From Paraburkholderia ultramafica (lineage in GTDB: Bacteria; Pseudomonadota; Gammaproteobacteria; Burkholderiales; Burkholderiaceae), in contig NZ_CADIKK010000017.1 of the NCBI RefSeq assembly GCF_902859915.1, positions 1 to 64,000 on the forward strand: a DNA stretch of 64,000 bases, read 5' to 3'. Below are positions 18,060-26,400 of this stretch, one piece after another; position 1 is the first letter of the stretch, and the number at the start of each line of letters is the position of its first letter. Both the position numbers and the translations under genes were made by a program. The notes under the pieces were generated by a model, which did not search any database, was not told where the DNA came from, and saw only the letters and a list, made by a program, of their open reading frames with translations.

Positions 18060-19289
18060 CTAAGTCGCAGCTTTCCCGCTCTCTATACGAATAACCTCCG
18101 CACCCAAATGGAGCCGATCCAGATAGTCGGCCCATTTCTGCATCATTACCCGGCGTTCCTTGATGAACTTCGTGCGGTTATAGGCTGCGCCCAGGTTGTC
18201 CGGCACTGTGTGCGCGAGTTGATGCTCGATCACTTCGGGCTTCTGATCGAGTTCCTCATGCAGGATCGTGCGCGCCATCGCACGAAAGCCGTGTCCCGTG
18301 ATCTCCGTGCGCGTGTCGTAGCCGAGCCTGCGCAGTGCTGCATTGATCGTGGCCTCGCTTATCGGCCGCTTGCGATCCCGCGCGCCAGGGAAGACATAGT
18401 GGCCGGTGCTGGTGAGTGCGTGCAGTTCACGCAGAATGGCGACCGACTGTGTTGAAAGCGGTACCAGATGCTCAGTCTCAGTCTTGGTGACGAGGTAGCG
18501 CCATTCGCCCTTGTCCAGATCGAATTGGGACCATTCGGCCCGGCGAAGCTCCCCGGGCCGGACAAACAGTAACGGCGAAAGTCTGAGCGCGCAGTGGACC
18601 GGGAATGTGCCGGCGAACCCGTCGAACGCGCGCAGCATTTCGCCGACCTTCGCCGGCTCTGTGATTGAAGCGAAGTGGGTTGTTTGTGCCGGTGGAATTG
18701 CGCCGACCAGATCCCGCGCGGGGTCGGCCTTGCAATGTCCCTCTTTGATGCCGTACCGGAATACCCGGCTGATCTCACTGCGCACACGATGGGCCGTGAA
18801 GCTGGCGCCGCGGCGGTCGACACGTTTCAGGACGGCCAGAACGTCCGGCGCGTCGATGTCGGTAACCGGACGCTTGCCAAGCCACGGGAACACGTCGTTT
18901 TCCATGCGGGCGAGCGTCTTCGCGTGCTGTGCCGGCTCGACGCCGCTCTTGCGCTCATCCATCCAGCCGCGTGCGACTGCCTCGAAGGAGTTAGCCGCTG
19001 CGATCCTGGCGGCGCGTTTCTCAAGGCGCTTGACATTGCTTGGGTCGAATCCGGCGGCCAATTTTTCGCGGGCGTCGTCTCGCTTTTTCCGCGCTGCTGC
19101 GAGCGACACGTCCGGATAGACGCCGAGTGCAAGCGTTTTGTCCTTCCCGGCGAACCGGAAGTTCATCCGCCAGTATTTCGCGCCGGACTTGTCGAGCTGG
19201 AGATACATGCGACCACCGTCTGCGAGGCGGTTGCCGGTTCCATCAGAGTTGTAGCGCGCGTTCCTAACCTGGACATCGGTCAACGACAT
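18060..19289 (-). CDS. Tyrosine-type site-specific integrase (P4-like)
   Basis: 409-residue integrase. An N-terminal DUF4102-like arm-binding domain (LTDVQVRNARYNSDGTGNRL; about 1-90) is followed by a SAM-like core-binding domain and a catalytic domain. Catalytic residues are visible: Arg244 (VRPGELRRAEW), Lys269 (VTKTETEHL), His333/Arg336 (HGFRAMART), His360 (HQLAH) and Tyr370 (AAYNRTKF). The start at 19289 is chosen because it has a GGGAG ribosome binding site; a longer frame would run through the tRNA gene. It faces away from tRNA-Leu and lies 174 bases from it, the standard layout of a genomic island integrated at a tRNA 3' end. The island should then extend to the left. Confidence 0.95.
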   Translation of the reverse strand: MSLTDVQVRNARYNSDGTGNRLADGGRMYLQLDKSGAKYWRMNFRFAGKDKTLALGVYPDVSLAAARKKRDDAREKLAAGFDPSNVKRLEKRAARIAAANSFEAVARGWMDERKSGVEPAQHAKTLARMENDVFPWLGKRPVTDIDAPDVLAVLKRVDRRGASFTAHRVRSEISRVFRYGIKEGHCKADPARDLVGAIPPAQTTHFASITEPAKVGEMLRAFDGFAGTFPVHCALRLSPLLFVRPGELRRAEWSQFDLDKGEWRYLVTKTETEHLVPLSTQSVAILRELHALTSTGHYVFPGARDRKRPISEATINAALRRLGYDTRTEITGHGFRAMARTILHEELDQKPEVIEHQLAHTVPDNLGAAYNRTKFIKERRVMMQKWADYLDRLHLGAEVIRIESGKAAT

Positions 19290-19358
19290 GGTGGTATCTC
19301 CCGCTGGAAAAACCGAGAAACGAGCCAGATACCACCAAAAATACCACCAGATACCACC
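19290..19358. repeat. Iterated AGATACCACC motif at the integrase start
   Basis: AGATACCACC occurs at 19327-19336 and 19349-19358, with a shorter ATACCACC at 19341-19348. The reverse complement GGTGGTATCT is at 19290-19299, directly between the integrase ribosome binding site and start codon. Such iterons fit arm-type binding sites for the integrase N-terminal domain or an excisionase, and the copy at the start codon would allow autoregulation. Confidence 0.6.
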
Positions 19359-19393
19359 GGCTGTCGATGAGTCAACGCGGATCGCTGGGCAAT

Positions 19394-19428
19394 AAAAAAC
19401 CCCGTAAGACCTTGATCTTACGGGGTTT
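19394..19428 (-). terminator. Terminator downstream of tRNA-Leu
   Basis: Arms AAACCCCGTAAGA and TCTTACGGGGTTT are perfectly complementary (13 bp) around a 6-base loop, with a T-run when read on the minus strand. It follows the tRNA 3' end by about 35 bases. A near copy of the same hairpin lies downstream of tRNA-Ser at 49321-49352. Confidence 0.8.
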
Positions 19429-19462
19429 CTCGGAACACTTCGGCTTTTGCCGGAACATCTGT

Positions 19463-19547
19463 TGGTGCCCAGGGCCGGAATCGAACCGGCACGCCTTGCG
19501 GCGGGGGATTTTGAGTCCCCTGCGTCTACCAATTTCACCACCTGGGC
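19463..19547 (-). tRNA. tRNA-Leu (anticodon CAA)
   Basis: Complete cloverleaf on the minus strand, 85 nt including an encoded CCA end. The acceptor arms are GCCCAGG and CCTGGGC. The anticodon stem GGGGA/TCCCC encloses loop CTCAAAA (anticodon CAA). A long variable arm and a T-arm with GGTTCGATTCC are present. It is the presumed attachment site of the adjacent integrase. Confidence 0.97.
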
Positions 19548-19654
19548 AGGTCTTGCAGCGTACGCGTCAGAAACATGGCGCGCCGCGAAGACGCAGATTA
19601 TGGCCGAAAATTCGACGACGGGCAAGCCACTTGCTTTCGGCCGCCGTGAAGCAA

Positions 19655-21040
19655 TCAAACCGTGCGGGAAAATCGTTCGAGTGTCTGCTGGCCGAGATAG
19701 CGGTCGAACACCATCGCGATGTTGCGCACGAGCATGCGTCCGGCCATCTGCACTTCGAGCTTGCCGGCGCTGACCGACACCAGTCCATCCTGCTCGAAGC
19801 CGCGCAAACGCTCCAGTTCCGGCCCGAACGTTGCGGCAAAGCGGATGCCATAAGTCGCCTCGAATTCATCGAAGCGCAATTCCAGGTTGCACATGAGCTG
19901 GGTGATCACGTCGCGCCGCAGACGGTCGTCGGCGGTGAGGCGCACGCCACGCGTGATCGCGAGCTGGCCTGCGTCGATCGCCGCCGCATAGCCGGGCAGG
20001 TCTTTCGCGTTCTGCGCGTACAGGTCGCCGACCTTGCCGATCGCCGACGCGCCGAAACCGATCAGATCGCATTCCGCCCGCGTGCTATAGCCCTGGAAAT
20101 TGCGATGCAGCGTGCGCTGCGCTTGCGCGCGGGCGAGTTCGTCGGTGGGCAGTGCGAAGTGATCCATGCCGATGTAGACATAGCCTGCGCCCGTCAGTCG
20201 TTCGACCACCCGTTGCAGCAGCGCGAGCCGCTCTTGCGGCGAAGGCAGCGTGGCGGGGTCCATCTGACGCTGCATCTTGAAGAGCTGCGGCATGTGCGCA
20301 TAGGCGAACACCGACAGACGATCGGGCGCGAGCCCGAGCATCGTGTCGAGCGTGCGGCTGAAGCTGTCGACCGTTTGATGCGGCAGTCCGTAGATCAGAT
20401 CGACGCCGATCGAATGAAAGTTCGCGTCGCGCGCGGCGTGCATGACCGAGGTGGTCATCTCGAGCGGCTGAATGCGGTTGATCGCCCGCTGCACGACCGG
20501 ATCGAAGTCCTGCACGCCGAGGCTCAACCGGTTGAAGCCGAGTTCGCGCAGATGCGCGATCGTGTCGGGCGACGCTTCGCGCGGATCGACTTCGATCGAA
20601 TATTCGGCTTCGGCGTCGGGCCGCAACGCGAAGTGCTCACGCGTGGCGGCCATCAGTTCGGCCATTTCGTCGTGCGACAGAAAGGTGGGCGTGCCGCCGC
20701 CCCAATGCAGTTGCGACACCCGACGCCGCGTATCGAAACACTCGGCTTGCAACGCTATTTCGCGCTTCAACTGATCGAGGTAAGGACGCGCGTGCGCGCG
20801 GTTTTTCGTCACGACCTTGTTGCAACCGCAGTAGAAACACACGGTGTCGCAAAACGGAATGTGGAAGTACAGCGAGAGATCGGTCGCGGCCGCGCCTGGG
20901 TCGGCGGCGGCGCGCAAATAGTCGGCGGGGTCGAACTTGTCGTGGAACTGCAGCGCGGTCGGATAGGACGTATACCGTGGACCGTGCGCGCTGTATTTGG
21001 CGAGCAGGTCAGGGCGGAATAGCGTGTTGGCGAGGGTCAT
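19655..21040 (-). CDS. hemN: Oxygen-independent coproporphyrinogen III oxidase
   Basis: Radical SAM enzyme of heme biosynthesis converting coproporphyrinogen III to protoporphyrinogen IX without oxygen, cytoplasmic. The 4Fe-4S motif is FCDTVCFYCGC with Cys64, Cys68 and Cys71. The N-terminal HGPRYTSYPTA at about 19-29 is the HemN-specific trip-wire region. The start at 21040 gives 461 residues, the family length; the longer frame to 21211 adds an unlikely 57 residues. It stands alone, beside the tRNA-Leu gene, in a core-genome context. Confidence 0.96.
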   Translation of the reverse strand: MTLANTLFRPDLLAKYSAHGPRYTSYPTALQFHDKFDPADYLRAAADPGAAATDLSLYFHIPFCDTVCFYCGCNKVVTKNRAHARPYLDQLKREIALQAECFDTRRRVSQLHWGGGTPTFLSHDEMAELMAATREHFALRPDAEAEYSIEVDPREASPDTIAHLRELGFNRLSLGVQDFDPVVQRAINRIQPLEMTTSVMHAARDANFHSIGVDLIYGLPHQTVDSFSRTLDTMLGLAPDRLSVFAYAHMPQLFKMQRQMDPATLPSPQERLALLQRVVERLTGAGYVYIGMDHFALPTDELARAQAQRTLHRNFQGYSTRAECDLIGFGASAIGKVGDLYAQNAKDLPGYAAAIDAGQLAITRGVRLTADDRLRRDVITQLMCNLELRFDEFEATYGIRFAATFGPELERLRGFEQDGLVSVSAGKLEVQMAGRMLVRNIAMVFDRYLGQQTLERFSRTV

Positions 21041-21261
21041 GAGGGGCTCGGGTCGCTTGGCCACCGTAGCCGAGGCGGGAGCCGGCGGTGTTCGCCAGAG
21101 CGGATCGAACAGCGCGGACGCCTCTTGAGCGTGGCCTTTCGGAGCCATCGAGTTTAAGTGAGTGGCCGTTGGCCGGATTGCGTAAAAAGGTCGCACGGAA
21201 TGCGATGGCACAATGCGGGTCTGGCAATGCGTTGCCTGTTTTCGAGATCAGGAAGAATGTC

Positions 21262-21600
21262 GTGAGTGATGTACCAAATAGCGTGCCGAACAGCGTAGTG
21301 AAGTGCGGGTCTCCGTTTCGCGTGGCCGATCACGCGTGCCGCCCGGATTGCGGCGCGTGCTGTATCGCGCCGTCGATTTCGAGCCCCATTCCAGGCATGC
21401 CGCACGGCAAGCCGGCGGGCGTGCGCTGCGTGCAACTCGGCGACGACCTGCGCTGCGCGATCTTCGGCCAGCCGGGGCGGCCGGCGTGCTGTGCCGGTTT
21501 GCAACCGCAGACTGAAATGTGCGGCACGAACCGTGGCGAAGCGCTCGCATGGCTGACGCAGCTCGAGGTGCAAACTCAACCGCAAGCGGCGGCCCATTAG
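21262..21600 (+). CDS. YkgJ-family cysteine cluster protein
   Basis: About 112 residues from a GTG at 21262 with AGGAAG seven bases upstream. The cysteine cluster CRPDCGACC, followed by further cysteines (RCVQLGDDLRC, ACCAGL, EMCG), identifies the zinc/iron-chelating UPF0153/YkgJ family. The biochemical role of the family is not established. Upstream ATGs in the same frame exist, but they add residues that look like intergenic translation. Confidence 0.8.
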   Translation: MSDVPNSVPNSVVKCGSPFRVADHACRPDCGACCIAPSISSPIPGMPHGKPAGVRCVQLGDDLRCAIFGQPGRPACCAGLQPQTEMCGTNRGEALAWLTQLEVQTQPQAAAH

Positions 21601-21723
21601 TCCGTCAGTCCTGTCAGCCCGTTACGTCAATAAGGCCTGCCACGCGCGCCATTCAAACCCGCACCAACCGAACATCAAGCAACCCAACCGCATGATCGAG
21701 AAGGCTTCCACAGGAGATTTCGC

Positions 21724-22317
21724 ATGACTCGACCCGCAGCGCCGGCCCGGCGCCGCTTTCTGCGCGCAGCGCTGACAGGCTGCAGCGTACTCGGCATCAC
21801 CGTATCGCTGGCGGCCTGCGCGACGCCGATTTTTCCGTTCATGCCATCGCACTACACGTTCTCGCAGAAACAGGTGCAGGAGGCGGTGCAGCGCAAATTC
21901 CCGTACCAGCGCACGGTCTCGCAAGTGTTCGATGTCGCGCTGACCAATCCGGTGGTTGGTTTGCTGCCCGATGCGAACCGCGTTTCGGTGAAGCTCGACG
22001 CGCGCTTCGCGAGCCCGTTCATGCCGCAGCCGGTTGACGCCGTGTTCACGCTTTCGAGCGAACTGGCCTACGACGCCGCCAGCAAATCAGTCGTGCTCAA
22101 GTCGCCGAACGTCGACAACGTCAGCGTGAACGGCCAGGCGCAGGCCTACATCCAGCAGATCAACGCGGCGGCGGCACTGCTTGCGACGCAGTTGCTGACC
22201 AACTATCCGATCTACACGTTCAAGCCCGAACAACTGCAATTTGCCGGGGTGAATTACGAACCCGGTACAATCACCATTCTTACAAACGGCATACGCGTGC
22301 AAATCGTCGAAAAATGA
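21724..22317 (+). CDS. DUF1439 (YceB-like) lipoprotein
   Basis: 197 residues with a twin-basic start, a hydrophobic segment and a lipobox LAAC (cysteine near 32), so probably outer- or inner-membrane anchored. The rest is a beta-rich DUF1439-like domain: SHYTFSQKQVQEAVQRKFP near the start and a lipid-binding, SMP/BPI-like fold in known relatives. The function in the family is uncertain. A GGAG site precedes ATG 21724. Confidence 0.82.
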   Translation: MTRPAAPARRRFLRAALTGCSVLGITVSLAACATPIFPFMPSHYTFSQKQVQEAVQRKFPYQRTVSQVFDVALTNPVVGLLPDANRVSVKLDARFASPFMPQPVDAVFTLSSELAYDAASKSVVLKSPNVDNVSVNGQAQAYIQQINAAAALLATQLLTNYPIYTFKPEQLQFAGVNYEPGTITILTNGIRVQIVEK

Positions 22318-22407
22318 CGCGGCGCGCGGCCGGCAGGGCCGCGCATGCATGTGATTGCTCGTGCCGGTCCTGTTCGTTCCGACAATCTACCGCCATAAGG
22401 GGCATGG

Positions 22408-23244
22408 ATGGACTGGCTACTGGCTTGCAAGGCGTTGATTCTGGGCGTCGTCGAAGGGTTGACGGAGTTTTTGCCGGTGTCGAGCACCGGACATCTGATC
22501 GTGGTCGGCAGTCTGCTGAATTTCACCGACGAACACGCTAAAACCTTCGACGTCGTAATCCAGCTGGGCGCGATTCTCGCCGTGTGCTGGGAGTTTCGCC
22601 GCCGCATCGGGAGCGTGGTGGCCGGCTTGCCGAGCCGTCCCGAGGCGCGCCGCTTCACGCTGAATGTGATCATCGCGACGATTCCGGCGATCGTGCTCGG
22701 CCTGCTGTTCGAAAAATCCATCAAGGCGGCGCTGTTCTCGCCGGTGCCGGTCGCGTTCGCGCTGGTGGCGGGCGGTGTCGTGATCCTGTGGGCGGAGGCT
22801 CGCCAGCGAGCGCGGGGCGAAGCGGCGGTGCGGGTGCGCAGCGTGGATGATCTGAGCGCGCTGGATGCGCTGAAGGTGGGTCTCGCGCAGTGTTTCGCGC
22901 TGATTCCGGGCACGTCGCGTTCGGGCGCGACGATCATCGGCGGGATGCTGTTCGGGTTGGAGCGGCGGGTCGCGACGGAGTTTTCGTTCTTCCTCGCGAT
23001 TCCGATCATCTTCGGCGCGACCGCTTATGAGCTCTACAAGGACTGGCATCTGCTGTCCACCGACGCGCTCGGCCGTTTCGCGCTCGGCTTCGTCGCGGCC
23101 TTCGTCAGCGCCTTTATCTGCGTGCGCTGGCTGCTGCGCTACATTGCGTCACATGACTTCACCGTGTTTGCCTGGTATCGGATCGGCTTCGGACTGCTGA
23201 TCCTGCTGGTCGGCTATAGCGGTGCGTTGAACTGGGCCGACTGA
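22408..23244 (+). CDS. uppP: Undecaprenyl-diphosphatase (BacA family)
   Basis: 278-residue integral membrane phosphatase recycling undecaprenyl pyrophosphate for cell wall synthesis. The signature blocks are present: GVVEGLTEFLPVSSTGHLI at about 14-32 with the catalytic Glu/Ser residues, and IPGTSRSGATIIGGM near 167-181. About eight hydrophobic segments are seen. Ends just before a bidirectional terminator shared with the convergent trmB. Confidence 0.96.
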   Translation: MDWLLACKALILGVVEGLTEFLPVSSTGHLIVVGSLLNFTDEHAKTFDVVIQLGAILAVCWEFRRRIGSVVAGLPSRPEARRFTLNVIIATIPAIVLGLLFEKSIKAALFSPVPVAFALVAGGVVILWAEARQRARGEAAVRVRSVDDLSALDALKVGLAQCFALIPGTSRSGATIIGGMLFGLERRVATEFSFFLAIPIIFGATAYELYKDWHLLSTDALGRFALGFVAAFVSAFICVRWLLRYIASHDFTVFAWYRIGFGLLILLVGYSGALNWAD

Positions 23245-23270
23245 GGTCGTTCGTTCCGCTCGCGCCATGC

Positions 23271-23298
23271 AAAAAGGTCCGCATTTGCGGACCTTTTT
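23271..23298. terminator. Bidirectional terminator between uppP and trmB
   Basis: AAAAAGGTCCGC and GCGGACCTTTTT are perfectly complementary (12 bp) around the 4-base loop ATTT, with A/T runs on both sides. It serves the convergent genes on either side. Confidence 0.9.
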
Positions 23299-23330
23299 GC
23301 TATCGGCGGGTGAACGGCCGGCGCGCGGTC

Positions 23331-24113
23331 TTATGCCGTGCCGCGTTTGCGGAACACGAGATCCCACACGCCGTGCCCGAGCCGCAGTCCACGGCGCTCG
23401 AACTTCGTCACCGGGCGATACTCCGGGCGTGGCGCGTAGCCGTCAGCGGTGTTCTCCAGCGCAGGCTCGGCGCCCAGCACTTCGAGCATCTGTTCGGCGT
23501 AGTTCTGCCAGTCGGTCGCGCAATGCAGATAGGCGCCCGGCTTCAGGCGCGAAACCAGCAGCGCGACGAACTTCGGCTGGATCAGCCGGCGCTTGTGGTG
23601 GCGTGCCTTGTGCCACGGGTCTGGAAAGAAGATGTGCACGCCGTCGAGGCTGTCGGGCGCGATCATCTGTTCGAGCACTTCGACCGCGTCGTGCTGAATG
23701 ATGCGGATGTTCGACAGTGACTGCTCGCCCATCAGCTTCAGCAGCGCGCCGACGCCCGGTTCGTGCACTTCGACGCCGAGAAAATCGTCGTCGGGACGGT
23801 GCGAGGCGATTTCCGCGGTGGTCGCGCCCATCCCGAAACCGATTTCCAGCACGCGCGGTGCGGCCCGGCCGAACACGCTGTGCCAGTCCGGTTGCTGCGG
23901 CGTGAAGGGCACCACGAAGCGCGGGCCGAGTTCGTCCATTGCGCGGCGTTGACCGGTCGACACGCGGCCGGCGCGCGTGACAAAGCTGCGGATGCGGCGC
24001 CGGTGCGGCGCTTCTGCTTGCGGCGCGTCGTCGCCGGCGGGATGGCCTGCGGCTGCGCTGGAGGGCGTCGGGAGTTCGTCCGGCAGGCCGGTGTCGTTTG
24101 GATCGTGGATCAT
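23331..24113 (-). CDS. trmB: tRNA (guanine-N7-)-methyltransferase
   Basis: SAM-dependent methyltransferase making m7G46 in tRNA, 260 residues. The SAM-binding motif is VLEIGFGMGATTAEIA near 90-105, and the family block HIFFPDPWHKARHHKRRLIQ with the catalytic Asp is near 163-182. The N-terminal 50 residues are a variable extension before RSFVTRAGRVSTGQ. On the minus strand it follows, after 140 bases, the attenuator-like leader described at 24264-24415, so leader read-through could feed this gene. Confidence 0.95.
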   Translation of the reverse strand: MIHDPNDTGLPDELPTPSSAAAGHPAGDDAPQAEAPHRRRIRSFVTRAGRVSTGQRRAMDELGPRFVVPFTPQQPDWHSVFGRAAPRVLEIGFGMGATTAEIASHRPDDDFLGVEVHEPGVGALLKLMGEQSLSNIRIIQHDAVEVLEQMIAPDSLDGVHIFFPDPWHKARHHKRRLIQPKFVALLVSRLKPGAYLHCATDWQNYAEQMLEVLGAEPALENTADGYAPRPEYRPVTKFERRGLRLGHGVWDLVFRKRGTA

Positions 24114-24260
24114 CGTCGATGCTACAAGGGTGAGGGCTTCGCGGCTTGCGCGGCGTACTGCAACGTGCCTGTCCGCGTTCGCGCGGCAGGCGCCGCGAAG
24201 TGCGCGCGGTTTGCAGGCGCAGTGTTTGCGACTCGCTACGCCGGGCCGTTGCCACTACAA

Positions 24261-24314
24261 AAAAGCCGCCTTCAGGGAGGCGGCTCGTGCTGGATTCCGC
24301 TGAAGGCTCAGCGG
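24261..24314 (-). promoter_or_regulatory. Candidate transcription attenuator upstream of trmB
   Basis: Read on the minus strand, a first hairpin (arms CCGCTGA and TCAGCGG, 4-base loop, 24297-24314) is followed by a terminator (arms AGCCGCCT and AGGCGGCT, 6-base loop, 24264-24285, then six T). GCCTTCAG in the first hairpin (24307-24300) is perfectly complementary to CTGAAGGC in the terminator (24275-24268), giving an 8-bp antiterminator that excludes both hairpins. A His-rich leader ORF ends inside the first arm. This is the layout of amino-acid attenuators. Confidence 0.5.
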
Positions 24315-24415
24315 CAAGGTGGAGCGGGCGTTGCAAGTGCGCGTAAGGTAGCACAACCGAAAAGGGTGCGTCCAGAAGGAGGGTGCGGGTGATGAATATG
24401 GAGGTGGTCACTCAT
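24308..24415 (-). CDS. Histidine-rich putative leader peptide
   Basis: A 35-codon ORF beginning MSDHLHIHHPHPPSG. Five of residues 4-11 are histidine, a density matching the his-operon leader peptide principle, where ribosome stalling reports charged tRNA-His. The stop codon lies inside the first attenuator hairpin. Its Shine-Dalgarno is weak. The downstream gene is trmB, not a histidine gene, so a regulatory target is unclear. It could be a chance short ORF, but its coincidence with a two-state terminator argues for a real leader. Confidence 0.4.
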   Translation of the reverse strand: MSDHLHIHHPHPPSGRTLFGCATLRALATPAPPCR

Positions 24416-24949
24416 AATGCGCTCTGATAACCGGAATCGGCGGCCGTGCGATTTTATCGTTTTGAAATCTATTCTTTCGCGGCAGATTATCTGCGCGAAT
24501 TTCGCGGTGGGCGAGTATGTACACAATTATCGTTGCCGCGGCGAAGAAGGCTGGGTTGAAAGTGATCTGGCCGCCGCTGCGACACCTTCGCAGACTGCGC
24601 GTCGTTTAGGCGATGCCGATTTAAGGCGTGGTGCGCACTCAATTCAATGATTTACTGTGATTGATGGTGCAGGAATCTAGCGGGATAGTGGATTTGCGCA
24701 ATTCGAAGTCTTCCGCACACGAGCTTTACAGGTTATTGCCGTCACAATGTGAGTTGAATCTGTGAGGTTCATCGGCAACGCGGTCGAAGAATATTGTGGC
24801 GGCAATCGCTCTATTCTTGGCGAGCATCGCAATGCTGACTCGGCTCGCTCGTTGTGGGAAGCGATTCGTTAAGCAATGCTTTCTCGGGGAGGCGGACAGA
24901 AGTGCTGCAGATGCAGATTCTTTCGCGGCGGAGCCGACTTGAAAGTATC
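24416..24949. other. AT-richer intergenic region between the trmB leader and tRNA-Gly
   Basis: More than 500 bases with no convincing gene; short frames on both strands lack ribosome binding sites and domain features. The first 120 bases should hold the minus-strand promoter of the leader. GATAAT-like elements occur near 24481-24486, but no matching -35 is obvious. Confidence 0.5.
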
Positions 24950-25023
24950 TGGAGCGGGCGATGGGAATCGAACCCACGGCTCTAGCTTGGGAAGCTAGGG
25001 TATTACCATTATACGACGCCCGC
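24950..25023 (-). tRNA. tRNA-Gly (anticodon CCC)
   Basis: Complete 74-nt cloverleaf with encoded CCA. The acceptor arms are GCGGGCG and CGCCCGC. The anticodon stem CTAGC/GCTAG encloses loop TTCCCAA (anticodon CCC). The T-arm contains GGTTCGATTCC. Confidence 0.97.
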
Positions 25024-25250
25024 AGAACGCACTATCTTACAGGGGTTTCGGCACTTTGGGGAGTGCAGGCGGTGGCAAGCGGCGTGAAAGTGTGTCGACC
25101 CCGGCGATTTCGGGAAGCAGCCTTTACGCCCGCTCGATTTTCTTCATCTTCAAATTGGCGAACAATTCGGCGGCGCATGGTTTTACTCGGGAAAGGGTGG
25201 GCTGCACAAATCACGCAGCCACCTCTTTCCCACGGACGCATCGCGCGTCG

Positions 25251-25814
25251 TCAGATCACGAAGTAGGTCAGCTGAACGGCTGCGCGTGTCACCACCATCA
25301 GCAGCACCTGCACGATCACGAACAGCAGAATCGGCGAAAGGTCGATCCCGCCGAGCTGCGGCATCACGCGGCGCAGCGGATTCAGAAACGGCGCGGTCAG
25401 CTGATACAGAATCGGCATGGCCGGCGAGCGCGGATTGAGCCATGACAGCAGCGCCATCAGGATCGTCATCCAGATGATCAGATTCAGCGCCCACTTGACG
25501 ACGGTCAGCACGGCGACGATCAGCAGCGTCGGCACGAGCGTGAGCGGATCGGCGCCGGTGAGGACCACCATCAGCACCACATACACGATCGCCGCGAGCA
25601 GCGCCGCGACAAGGCTCGCCCAATCGATGCTGCGCGTACTCGGCAAGATGCGCCGCAGCGGCAGCACGATCCAGTTGGTGGCTTGCAGCACGGCGTTGGT
25701 CACCGGGTTGTAGGCCGGCATGCGCACGACCTGCAGCCAGGCGCGCAGCAACAACGCCGCGCCGAACAGCGTGAAGACGGTATTGAGCAGAAAACGGGCG
25801 ATATCGCCAAACAT
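25251..25814 (-). CDS. YggT-family integral membrane protein
   Basis: 187 residues made of two similar halves, each with two or three hydrophobic segments and the YGGT-type motif (SWLNPRSPAMPILYQLTAPF in the second half, YNPVTNAVLQATNWIVLPLR in the first). The family is implicated in cell shape, division and osmotic tolerance in other bacteria, with no defined activity. A conserved core gene. Confidence 0.9.
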   Translation of the reverse strand: MFGDIARFLLNTVFTLFGAALLLRAWLQVVRMPAYNPVTNAVLQATNWIVLPLRRILPSTRSIDWASLVAALLAAIVYVVLMVVLTGADPLTLVPTLLIVAVLTVVKWALNLIIWMTILMALLSWLNPRSPAMPILYQLTAPFLNPLRRVMPQLGGIDLSPILLFVIVQVLLMVVTRAAVQLTYFVI

Positions 25815-26002
25815 CTCGTGTCCTTATGCTTCGGATGACGGCCGCCGATCGGCCGCGGGGTGCCGGCGTGGACCGATCGGTGCGCCGGCGGTTGGTTGGA
25901 ACAGCATGCGCCTTTCGCGCGGTGATTCGGTGACGCGGCTTTCGATCCGGATTGAACGGCTAGCTGAATTGCACGCCGCCGTTTCGCTTCCGTCCGCGGG
26001 CA

Positions 26003-26323
26003 TCACATGGAAATCTTGATCTCGCTGATCAGAATCGTGCCGTTGCCGCCGTCGGTGTAATTGGGGATGTCGGCCGTTAGTTGTCCGGCGGCCGGCTTGA
26101 AGACTTTATAGAACTCGTCCGCGCTATCGAACAGGAAGTGCCCCGCTGCCACGTACGGCGGCGGCGTTCCGGGCGGCCCCGCGTTGATGCCGACGTCGAC
26201 CGACCAGCCCTTCAGCGACGGCCCGAACAGCTTCGCCGCCAGCGGCATGTGCGTGACGCAGTAATAGTCCACGTCGAAGTGACCGTTTTCCCGGTACGGA
26301 TAGAGGATGCTGACCTTGATCAT
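26003..26323 (-). CDS. EthD-family small protein
   Basis: 106-residue dimeric alpha-beta barrel type protein opening MIKVSILYPYRENGHFDVDYY, with THMPLAAKLFGPSLKG and the C-terminal ISEIKISM, all typical of EthD/stress-responsive small proteins. The family has been linked to ether degradation and other oxidations but has no single known reaction. Start 26323 is preferred over an upstream ATG at 26389. Confidence 0.82.
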   Translation of the reverse strand: MIKVSILYPYRENGHFDVDYYCVTHMPLAAKLFGPSLKGWSVDVGINAGPPGTPPPYVAAGHFLFDSADEFYKVFKPAAGQLTADIPNYTDGGNGTILISEIKISM

Positions 26324-26400
26324 TGTGCGTTCTCGTCTGTTGATCCCGAAGCGCGGCGCTGGCGGATTGCACGCGGCGCCGGACGTCACATTATCACGCC

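Noticed and set aside
24308..24526. 72-codon version of the leader ORF starting at 24526
   Set aside because: The extension lacks a ribosome binding site and reads across the presumed promoter; the short form at 24415 is the one with the His codons at its start.
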